A stretch of 64,000 bases of DNA from Streptomyces canus (GTDB taxonomy: Bacteria; Actinomycetota; Actinomycetes; Streptomycetales; Streptomycetaceae): positions 351,658-415,657 of the forward strand of contig NZ_KQ948660.1 in assembly GCF_001514145.1 (NCBI RefSeq), in the 5' to 3' direction. Shown piece by piece: positions 51,984 through 58,959 of this stretch. The position numbers and the translations under genes were made by a program. Within the stretch, counting starts at the first letter, position 1. Every line of letters begins with the position of its first letter. A model generated the notes under the pieces. It made no database searches. It was not told the DNA's origin and saw nothing but the letters and a program-made list of their open reading frames with translations.

Positions 51984-51994
51984 TGAAGGGTTCC

Positions 51995-53593
51995 TCACAT
52001 CCGGAAGACGCCGAAGCCGCCGCGTGCGCCCTCGTAGGGCGCGGTGTGGATCGCGGACAGGCACATTCCCAGTACCGTCCGGCTGTCGCGGGGGTCGATG
52101 ACGCCGTCGTCGTAGAGCCGCCCGGACAGGAACATGGGCAGCGACTCGGACTCGATCTGCTGCTCCACCATGGTGCGCAGGGCGGCGTCGCCCTCTTCGT
52201 CGTACGGCAGTCCCTTCGCGGCCGCCGACTGGCGGGCGACGATGGAGAGTACGCCGGCGAGCTGCTGGGGGCCCATCACGGCCGACTTGGCGCTGGGCCA
52301 GGCGAAGAGGAAACGGGGGTCGTAGGCGCGGCCGCACATGCCGTAGTGGCCGGCGCCGTAGGAGGCACCCAGGAGGACGGAAAGGTGCGGGACCTTCGAG
52401 TTGCTCACCGCGTTGATCATCATCGCGCCGTGCTTGATGATGCCGCCCTGTTCGTACTCCCTGCCGACCATGTAGCCGGTGGTGTTGTGCAGGAAGAGCA
52501 GCGGGATGTCGCGCTGGTTGGCCAGTTGGATGAACTGGGCCGCCTTCTGGGACTCCTCGGAGAACAGGACACCCTGGGCGTTCGCCAGGACGCCCACCGG
52601 ATAGCCGTGCAGCTCGGCCCAGCCGGTCGCCAGGCTCGTCCCGTACAGGGGCTTGAACTCGTCGAAGTCGGACGCGTCGACGATCCGGGCGATCACCTCG
52701 CGCGGGTCGAAGGGGGTGCGGAGGTCGCCGGGGACGATGCCGAGGAGCTCGTCGGCGTCGTACTTGGGCGGCGCTGCGGGGCCCGGATCGCCGTACGCCT
52801 TGCGGTGGTTGAGGCGGGCCACGACCCGCCGGGCCTGCCTGAGCGCGTCCTGCTCGTCCGCGGCGAAGTAGTCCGCGAGGCCCGACACGCGTGCGTGCAT
52901 CTCGGCGCCGCCGAGGGACTCGTCGTCGCTCTCCTCGCCGGTGGCCATCTTGACGAGGGGCGGGCCGCCGAGGAACACCTTGGCCCGCTCCTTGACCATG
53001 ATCACGTGGTCGGACATGCCGGGGACGTAGGCGCCGCCGGCCGTGGAGTTGCCGAAGACGACGGCGACGGTGGGGATTCCGGCGGCCGACAGCCGGGTCA
53101 GGTCCCGGAAGATGGCACCCCCGGGGATGAAGATCTCCTTCTGGGAGGGGAGGTCCGCGCCGCCCGACTCCACGAGGCTGATGCAGGGCAGCCGGTTGGC
53201 TAGGGCGATGTCGTTGGCGCGCAGGGCCTTCTTCAGCGACCAGGGGTTGCTGGCGCCGCCGCGCACGGTCGGGTCGTTGGCGGTGATCAGGCACTCCACG
53301 CCCTCGACCACCCCAATGCCGGTGACGAGGGAGGCGCCGACCGTGTACTCGCTGCCCCAGGCGGCGAGCGGCGACAGCTCCAGGAAGGGCGTGTCCGGGT
53401 CGAGGAGCAGTTCGATGCGCTCGCGGGCGAGCAGCTTGCCACGGCCCCGGTGCCGCTCGACGTACTTCTCTCCGCCGCCCGCGAGAGCCTTCGCGTGCTC
53501 GGCGGTCAGCTGTTCCAGCTTGGCGAGCATGGCCTCGCGGTTGTCGCGGTAGTCCGAACCTGCCGTGTCCAGGCCGGAGTCGATGACGGTCAC
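51995..53593 (-). CDS. Acyl-CoA carboxylase beta (carboxyltransferase)
   Basis: A 532-residue carboxyltransferase with both crotonase-like halves. GNSTAGGAYVPGMSDH forms the oxyanion region, and LLGASYGAGHYGMCGRAYDPRF lies in the second half. The MCC/GCC-type sequence (HRGRGKLLARERIELLLDPD, HNTTGYMVGREYEQGGIIKHG) favours methylcrotonyl-, geranyl- or similar enoyl-CoAs over propionyl-CoA. The GTG overlaps the AtuA-like stop as GTGA. Confidence 0.9.
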   Translation of the reverse strand: MTVIDSGLDTAGSDYRDNREAMLAKLEQLTAEHAKALAGGGEKYVERHRGRGKLLARERIELLLDPDTPFLELSPLAAWGSEYTVGASLVTGIGVVEGVECLITANDPTVRGGASNPWSLKKALRANDIALANRLPCISLVESGGADLPSQKEIFIPGGAIFRDLTRLSAAGIPTVAVVFGNSTAGGAYVPGMSDHVIMVKERAKVFLGGPPLVKMATGEESDDESLGGAEMHARVSGLADYFAADEQDALRQARRVVARLNHRKAYGDPGPAAPPKYDADELLGIVPGDLRTPFDPREVIARIVDASDFDEFKPLYGTSLATGWAELHGYPVGVLANAQGVLFSEESQKAAQFIQLANQRDIPLLFLHNTTGYMVGREYEQGGIIKHGAMMINAVSNSKVPHLSVLLGASYGAGHYGMCGRAYDPRFLFAWPSAKSAVMGPQQLAGVLSIVARQSAAAKGLPYDEEGDAALRTMVEQQIESESLPMFLSGRLYDDGVIDPRDSRTVLGMCLSAIHTAPYEGARGGFGVFRM

Positions 53594-55257
53594 AGCAAAC
53601 CCTCCGGGATGTCCAGGTGGCGGGAGCGCAGCCATTCGCCGAGGGCCTTGGCCTGCGGGTCGAAGCGGTGCTGGGCGGCGACACCCTCGCCGAGGATGCC
53701 CTCGACGACGAAGTTCAGGGCGCGGAGGTGGGGCAGGGTGTGCCGGGTGACGGTCAAGTCGGCTGTCTCCGGGAGGAGTTCGTGCAGCCGGTCGACGGTG
53801 AGGGTGTGGGCGAGCCACCGCCAGGCCTCATCCGTCCGGGCCCAGACCCCGATGTTGGCGTTGCCGCCCTTGTCACCGCTGCGGGCGCCGGCGATCAGAC
53901 CGAGGGGGGCCCGGCGGGTGGGGCCTTCCGGCAGCGGTTCGGGCAGGGGTGGTGTCGGGGGGTCATCGAGTACGGCGGTCTCCTGGGCCGGTGCCACGGG
54001 GAGCCGCCGCCCATCATGGAGGACGGCCACATGGTCCACGGCCCCATGGGGGACGTACACATCCTCGAAGACCCCATAGGGCGAGCCCTTCCCTGGTGGC
54101 GCCAGCACATGGAACCCGGGGTAGCTCGCCAGGGCCAGTTCTACGGCGGCCCCGCTGAGCGCGCGTCCGACGATCTCCTGGTTCGCGTCCCGGACGACCA
54201 GTCGCAGCAGGGCGCTCGCGGCCTCCTCGGTGCCGGCGTCCGGGCGGTCCGTGCGGACCAGGTCCCAGCGCGCCTCGGCGGCTTTGGCGAGGGCCGGTTC
54301 CATCTGCTCCCGCACCAGCGCGGCCTTGGCCTCGATGTCCAGGCCGGTCAGGACGAAGGCGACCTCGTTGCGGAAGCCGCCGAGGCGGTTGAGGCCGACC
54401 TTGAGGGTGGAGGGTGGGGCCTCGCCGTGCACACCGGAGATCCGGACGCGGTCGGGGCCGTCCTGCGTGAGCCGGACCGTGTCCAGGCGGGCGGTGACGT
54501 CGGGGCCCGCGTACCGGGCGCCCTGCGTCTCGTACAGCAGCTGGGCGGTCACCGTGCCGACGTCCACGAATCCGCCGGTGCCGGGGTGCTTGGTGATGAC
54601 GGCGGTGCCGTCCTCGTGGAGTTCGGCGAGGGGGAAGCCGGGGCGGCGGACGTCTCCCTCCTGGAAGAAGGAGTAGTTCCCACCCGTCGCCTGTGTCCCG
54701 CACTCCAGGACGTGCCCGGCGACGACGGCTCCCGCGAGCCGGTCGTAGTCCGTCGGTTCCCAGCCGAAGTGGGCGGCGGCGGGCCCGGTGACCAGGGCCG
54801 CGTCCGTCACCCGGCCGGTCACGACCACGTCCGCGCCCTCGCGCAGGCAGGCCGCGATGCCGAAGCCGCCGAGGTAGGCGTGGGCGGCGAGGCTGCCGGG
54901 GTACCGGGCGGTGACGTCGTCGCCCTCGACGTGCGCGACGCGCACCGGCAGGCCGAGTCGGTCGGCCAACTCCCTTGTCCGGTCGGCGAGTCCGGACGGG
55001 TTGAGCCCGCCCGCGTTGGCGACGATCCGCACGCCCCGCTCGTGTGCGAGGCCGAGGCACTCCTCGAGTTGGCGCAGGAAGGTGCGGGCGTATCCGGCCC
55101 CGGGGTCCTTCAGCCGGTCGCGGCCCAGGATGAGCATGGTCAGCTCGGCGAGGTAGTCCCCGGTGAGGACGTCGAGTTCACCGCCGGTGAGCATCTCGCG
55201 CATCGCGTCGAAGCGGTCGCCGTAGAAGCCGGAGGCGTTGCCGATACGGAGGGTCAT
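53590..55257 (-). CDS. Acyclic terpene utilisation AtuA-like (DUF1446) protein
   Basis: A 555-residue AtuA-family protein (MTLRIGNASGFYGDRFDAM, ADVVVTGRVTDAALVTGPAA, GARSGDKGGNANIGVWAR). Pseudomonas AtuA is required for citronellol and geraniol use, but its reaction is unknown. Its place next to a carboxylase beta gene matches the atu order. Starts and stops overlap both neighbours by 4 bp, so it sits firmly inside the operon. ATG at 55257. Confidence 0.88.
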   Translation of the reverse strand: MTLRIGNASGFYGDRFDAMREMLTGGELDVLTGDYLAELTMLILGRDRLKDPGAGYARTFLRQLEECLGLAHERGVRIVANAGGLNPSGLADRTRELADRLGLPVRVAHVEGDDVTARYPGSLAAHAYLGGFGIAACLREGADVVVTGRVTDAALVTGPAAAHFGWEPTDYDRLAGAVVAGHVLECGTQATGGNYSFFQEGDVRRPGFPLAELHEDGTAVITKHPGTGGFVDVGTVTAQLLYETQGARYAGPDVTARLDTVRLTQDGPDRVRISGVHGEAPPSTLKVGLNRLGGFRNEVAFVLTGLDIEAKAALVREQMEPALAKAAEARWDLVRTDRPDAGTEEAASALLRLVVRDANQEIVGRALSGAAVELALASYPGFHVLAPPGKGSPYGVFEDVYVPHGAVDHVAVLHDGRRLPVAPAQETAVLDDPPTPPLPEPLPEGPTRRAPLGLIAGARSGDKGGNANIGVWARTDEAWRWLAHTLTVDRLHELLPETADLTVTRHTLPHLRALNFVVEGILGEGVAAQHRFDPQAKALGEWLRSRHLDIPEGLL

Positions 55258-56156
55258 CCGGCAACTCCCCCTGCCAGGGCGCCGGGAGGCATTCCCTTCG
55301 CCGGACCGCCGGAAGCCGTTCCCTCCCCCGAGTCGGCGGAGGCCGTTTCCGCTCCCGGGCCGGCGGAGGCCGTTCCCTTTGCCGGGCGTCCGGCGCCGGG
55401 CGGACCCGCGAAGGCCTGGGCGATGTCGAGCCACCGGTCGGCGTCCTCGCCCTCCGCGCGCAGGGCGAGGTCGGCGCGGTGGGCCCGCTGGGTGACCAGG
55501 AGACAGAGGTCGAGGGCGGGGCCGGTGACGCGGTCGGTGGCGTTCTCGGGGCCGAAGGTCCACAACTCACCGGAAGGTGCGGTGAGTTCGATGCGGAACT
55601 CCTCGAACGGCGGGGTCAGTCCGTGCACCCCGAAGGCGAAGTCGCGGGTGCGGACGCCGAGGCGGACGATGTGCCGGATCCGGTCGGTGGGGGTGCGGGT
55701 CACGCCCAGGGCGTCCGCCACGTCCAGGCCGTGGGCCCAGGTCTCCATGAGGCGCGCGGTGGCCATGGAGGCGGTCGACATGGGCGGGCCGTACCAGGGG
55801 AAACGGGCGCCCTCGGGTGCCGTACGGAGGGCCTCCGCCAGGTCCTCGCGACCCGCCCGCCAGTAGGCGAGCAGCCGCGACGGAGGCTTGCGGGCGCCCT
55901 CCTCCGCACCCTCGTCCACGAAGTCCCCGGGGGCGGCGAGCGCCTTCTCGACCTCGCGGGAGAAGGCCGCCTGGTCGGTGACGGCGAGCAGGGAGGAGTG
56001 GTCGGTCCAGGCGAGGTGGGCGATCTGGTGGGCGACGGTCCAGCCGGGGGCGGGGGTCGGCAGCGACCACTGCTCCTGGCTCAGTCCGGCTACCAGCAGG
56101 TCGAGCTCCTCGCTCTCCGCACACAGGTCGTCGATGACGGGCGTGGGGTCTGCCAT
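55254..56156 (-). CDS. TIGR03084 family (DinB/MDMPI-fold) protein
   Basis: A 300-residue protein. Residues about 5-255 are a mycothiol-type DinB fold: GWTVAHQIAHLAWTDH with metal-ligand His residues, and MATARLMETWAHGLDVADAL with a further His. The remaining ~45 residues are encoded by four 27-bp repeats and look like added low-complexity sequence. It opens the operon, 32 bp from the operator palindrome. Known members regularly accompany AtuA-like genes; the reaction is unknown, possibly thiol-dependent isomerisation. Confidence 0.85.
   Translation of the reverse strand: MADPTPVIDDLCAESEELDLLVAGLSQEQWSLPTPAPGWTVAHQIAHLAWTDHSSLLAVTDQAAFSREVEKALAAPGDFVDEGAEEGARKPPSRLLAYWRAGREDLAEALRTAPEGARFPWYGPPMSTASMATARLMETWAHGLDVADALGVTRTPTDRIRHIVRLGVRTRDFAFGVHGLTPPFEEFRIELTAPSGELWTFGPENATDRVTGPALDLCLLVTQRAHRADLALRAEGEDADRWLDIAQAFAGPPGAGRPAKGTASAGPGAETASADSGEGTASGGPAKGMPPGALAGGVAG
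55281..55388. repeat. Four 27-bp tandem repeats in TIGR03084 gene tail
   Basis: Exact 27-bp periods start at 55281, 55308, 55335 and 55362, with the core GGMRGSCRTTYCC. They encode a Gly/Ala/Ser-rich tail. The core resembles the CGGAAAGCCGT of the minisatellite at 37283-37671. Confidence 0.8.
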
Positions 56157-56185
56157 GGGGCGAGAATGTCAGCGAGTCCGGAAAC

Positions 56186-56203
56186 AAGCAAGCGTGCTTG
56201 CAT
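56186..56203. promoter_or_regulatory. Operator palindrome of the atu-like operon
   Basis: GCAAGC-GT-GCTTGC (56188-56201) is a perfect 14-bp palindrome in AT-rich surroundings, 32 bp before the first gene of the operon. The TetR protein at the operon's end is the natural candidate to bind it. It differs from the CTGAC-N5-GTCAG motif of the first 22 kb. Confidence 0.7.
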
Positions 56204-56298
56204 TAATTTTGGGAGAGTGATGCGGGCGGGGCTCGATAGGCGGGGGGCTCGACATTCGGGGGCGCCCGGTCCCTCCCCCGCAGTACGGTCCCCCGGTG

Positions 56299-56430
56299 AT
56301 GGATGACGACGGTCGCTTCGGAGAGTCCGTCGCGGCGACGTACGACGAGTCGTCGGCGGTAGGTCCAGAACACTGGGGCCTCCCGGTCCTGCACGACACG
56401 GTCCGCGCTGACGTCACCTGGGCCGACTGA
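56299..56430 (+). pseudogene. Possible methyltransferase N-terminal remnant
   Basis: A 43-codon frame starts MDDDGRFGESVAATYDESSA, which resembles the beginning of class I SAM-dependent methyltransferases, and stops before any SAM motif. A second frame after it reads LAEAARVADAHGPSWDSPTD into the EamA gene end. Nothing else is seen in 56157-56534. Confidence 0.3.
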
Positions 56431-56534
56431 GCCGAGCGAACAGGCACTCGCCGAGGCGGCCCGCGTGGCCGACGCCCACGGTCCATCGTGGGACTCCCCG
56501 ACGGACTACGACACTCCGGTCGACCCCGACCCGG

Positions 56535-57473
56535 TCAGTCGACCGACGGGAGCGTTGCCTTGCCGCGTCCCACCTGCGTCCGGACCGCTCCCATGCTCGC
56601 CGCGATCACGAGCGCGACGGCGAGCGCCTGAAGCGCGGACAGGGCCTGGTCGAGGATCAGGAAGCCCGCGAGGGCGGCCAGAGCCGGTTCGAGGCTCATG
56701 AGGATCGCGAAGGCGGAGGCGGGCAGGGTGCGCAGGGCGAGGAGTTCGAGGGTGTAGGGCAGGACGGAGGACATCAGGGCCACCGCCGCGCCCAGGCCCA
56801 CGGTCACCGGGTCGAGGAGCCTGGTGCCGGACTCCGCGATGCCGAGCGGCAGGAACGCCAGCGCCCCGACCGCCATCGCCAGGGCGAGACCGTCGGCCTG
56901 CGGGAAACGGCGGCCGGTCCGCGCGCTGAAGACGATGTACGCCGCCCACATGGCGCCCGCGCCCAGCGCGAAGGCGACGCCCGCCGGGTCCAGGTCGCCG
57001 AAGTCGCCGCCACCCAGGAGGAAGACACCGGCGAGCGCGAGTCCGGCCCAGACGGTGTTGACCGCGCGGCGGGAGGCGAGCACCGAGAGGGCGAGGGGCC
57101 CGAGGAACTCCAGGGTCACGGCGGCGCCCAGGGAGATGCGGTCGACGGCCTGGTAGAAGAGGCCGTTCATCGCGGCCAGGGTGAGGCCGAAGACGACGAC
57201 CGTGCCCCAGTCGGTGCGGGAGTGCCCGCGCAGCCGGGGGCGGCAGACGACGAGGAGGACGACCGCGGCCGCCAGCAACCGCAGCGTGACGACCCCGAGG
57301 GCGCCCGCCCTCGGCATCAGGGTCACGGCCAGCGCCGCACCGAACTGCACGGAGACGCCCCCGGCGAGCACCAGGCCGACGGGACCGAGGGAACTGGAGC
57401 GGCGGGGGCCGTGGGCGGGCGTGGTGGCCACCGGGGTCGGCGACGACGTCGGGGCGCTGCTGGAGGTGGTCAC
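56535..57473 (-). CDS. EamA-family (RhtA-like) exporter
   Basis: A 312-residue DMT-superfamily transporter with ten hydrophobic segments in two EamA halves (about 30-165 and 170-300). The C-terminal-half LEPALAALAGFLILDQ is the usual motif. Relatives export threonine, homoserine or purines. The GTG at 57473 is used; the Thr/Ser/Pro-rich first 30 residues are cytoplasmic. Confidence 0.83.
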   Translation of the reverse strand: MTTSSSAPTSSPTPVATTPAHGPRRSSSLGPVGLVLAGGVSVQFGAALAVTLMPRAGALGVVTLRLLAAAVVLLVVCRPRLRGHSRTDWGTVVVFGLTLAAMNGLFYQAVDRISLGAAVTLEFLGPLALSVLASRRAVNTVWAGLALAGVFLLGGGDFGDLDPAGVAFALGAGAMWAAYIVFSARTGRRFPQADGLALAMAVGALAFLPLGIAESGTRLLDPVTVGLGAAVALMSSVLPYTLELLALRTLPASAFAILMSLEPALAALAGFLILDQALSALQALAVALVIAASMGAVRTQVGRGKATLPSVD

Positions 57474-57603
57474 GGGGCTTCCAGGGATCGACTCGGGGCT
57501 CGTCCATCATGATGCACTGCTCAGTCCACGGTAGTGGACCTGGTCATGTGCGTAAACCCGTTATACGACTGTCCCCGGTGGCTCAGTGGCAACCCCCGAA
57601 CGG

Positions 57604-58065
57604 CTACCGACGCGGCCCCCGCACCATGAAAACGTCCACCGCGTCCTCGCTCTCCACAACGAAGCCGTGCCGCTCGTACAGGCGTCGGGCCGCGCTGCCC
57701 TGGAGGACGTTCAGGCGGACGGGTTCGCCGTCGGCGTCGGTCCGCGCGAGCAGGCTGCGCAGGACGGCCGAGCCGAGGCCGAGGCCCTGGAGGTCCGGGG
57801 CGATGAAGAAGTGCTCCAGCCAGTGGCCGTCCTCGGCCGGCCGCAGTGCGGCACAGCCGGCGAAACGCCCCTCGGCCATGATGATCGACATGTGCCGCTC
57901 GACGAAGGTGTCCCGGAACCGCTGCCGTACCCGGTGCTCGTCGAACCGGCCCAGCCGCTCCAGGTCGGGGCGCATCACCACGGCCCGCAGTTCCACGATG
58001 ACCTCGACATCGGCCGGTGTCGCGGCACGCAGGGTCCAGTCAGTGAGACGGGTGTTCGTTTCCAC
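57604..58065 (-). CDS. GNAT-family N-acetyltransferase
   Basis: A 153-residue GNAT protein: HFFIAPDLQGLGLGSAVLRSLL contains the acetyl-CoA loop, and RLNVLQGSAARRLYERHGFVV is a typical motif B end. Acceptor substrate unknown. GTG start at 58065; the phosphoesterase stop at 58088 lies 22 bp upstream, so the genes may be co-transcribed. Confidence 0.83.
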   Translation of the reverse strand: METNTRLTDWTLRAATPADVEVIVELRAVVMRPDLERLGRFDEHRVRQRFRDTFVERHMSIIMAEGRFAGCAALRPAEDGHWLEHFFIAPDLQGLGLGSAVLRSLLARTDADGEPVRLNVLQGSAARRLYERHGFVVESEDAVDVFMVRGPRR

Positions 58066-58087
58066 CGCGGCAGTATCCCAACGGGGC

Positions 58088-58864
58088 CTACGAGCCCGCC
58101 CTCCCGTCCCGCGCCCCGAACGCCTCCAGCGCCTCCGTGTCCGTCGCCCGCGCGTTGAGGAAGTAGTCCGCCCACTCCGCGATCCCCGGCCAGTCGCACT
58201 CCGCGACGAGTCGTTCGACGGCCGCCGGGAGGTCGTACGGCGTCACCCGCAGGTCGGTGCCGGGGCCGAGCAGGCACCAGTGGGCGCCGGAGCGGCCGTA
58301 CGGCATGCCGACGCTGCCGGGGTTCACGATCAGGCGGCCGTGAGCGAGGCGGACGTACGGCATGTGGGTGTGGCCGCAGACGATCGTGCGGACGGTGTCG
58401 GGGACGTCCGCGAGGACCTCCGTCCAGCGGGCCGGGCGGGAGTCGACCAGGACGATCTCCTCGTCGTCACGGGGAGTGGCGTGACAGAAGAGGACCTCGC
58501 CGAGCCCGCGGACGGGGAGGGTCAGGCTGCGGGCAGCGGCGATGGTGGCCAGGAACTCCACGTCGGCGTCGGCCAGTTGGGCTGCGGCGTAGGGGCCGAT
58601 CGGGTCGGGGATCTCCTGCCGTTCTCCCCTGCGGTACTCGACGAGCTCCCGGTCCGCGTTGCCCGCGATCCACAGCACGCGCTCCCCCTGTGCCCTCAAC
58701 AGGGCCAGGACTTCGGCCGGTTGGGGTCCCGCGGTGATGTCCCCGGTCAGCACGATCCGCTCGGCGGCGGCCACCTCCGGCTCGGCCAGGACCGCCTCCA
58801 GCGCGGGGAGCACGCCGTGGATGTCGGAGAGGACGGCGACGCGGTGCAGAGTGGTGTCGGTCAT
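58088..58864 (-). CDS. Calcineurin-like metallophosphoesterase (YfcE/MJ0936 type)
   Basis: A 258-residue phosphoesterase with the metal motifs in order: LSDIHG (Asp-x-His, near residue 14), GDITAGP, GNADRE (Gly-Asn-x-Asp), CHATP and GHTHMP. It should hydrolyse phosphodiesters with two divalent metals. ATG at 58864 chosen for proximity to the first motif. Confidence 0.86.
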   Translation of the reverse strand: MTDTTLHRVAVLSDIHGVLPALEAVLAEPEVAAAERIVLTGDITAGPQPAEVLALLRAQGERVLWIAGNADRELVEYRRGERQEIPDPIGPYAAAQLADADVEFLATIAAARSLTLPVRGLGEVLFCHATPRDDEEIVLVDSRPARWTEVLADVPDTVRTIVCGHTHMPYVRLAHGRLIVNPGSVGMPYGRSGAHWCLLGPGTDLRVTPYDLPAAVERLVAECDWPGIAEWADYFLNARATDTEALEAFGARDGRAGS

Positions 58865-58959
58865 GGGGCCACTCTGCACTGCGCCCGCGTGTGTTCAGCC
58901 CTGGCCGACCGGCGCGAAGTGCACATGACTGATCAGTGGGCGACGGGCGCCGGAGCCCT

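Noticed and set aside
51987..53684. N-terminal extension fusing the carboxylase alpha frame through the beta-subunit gene
   Set aside because: The extension is out of frame with the real beta subunit and Arg/Pro-rich; the biotin carboxylase fold begins cleanly at the GTG at 51983.
46024..56156. Classical leucine/isovalerate (liu) cluster
   Set aside because: There is no HMG-CoA lyase gene, while AtuA-like and TIGR03084 genes are present.
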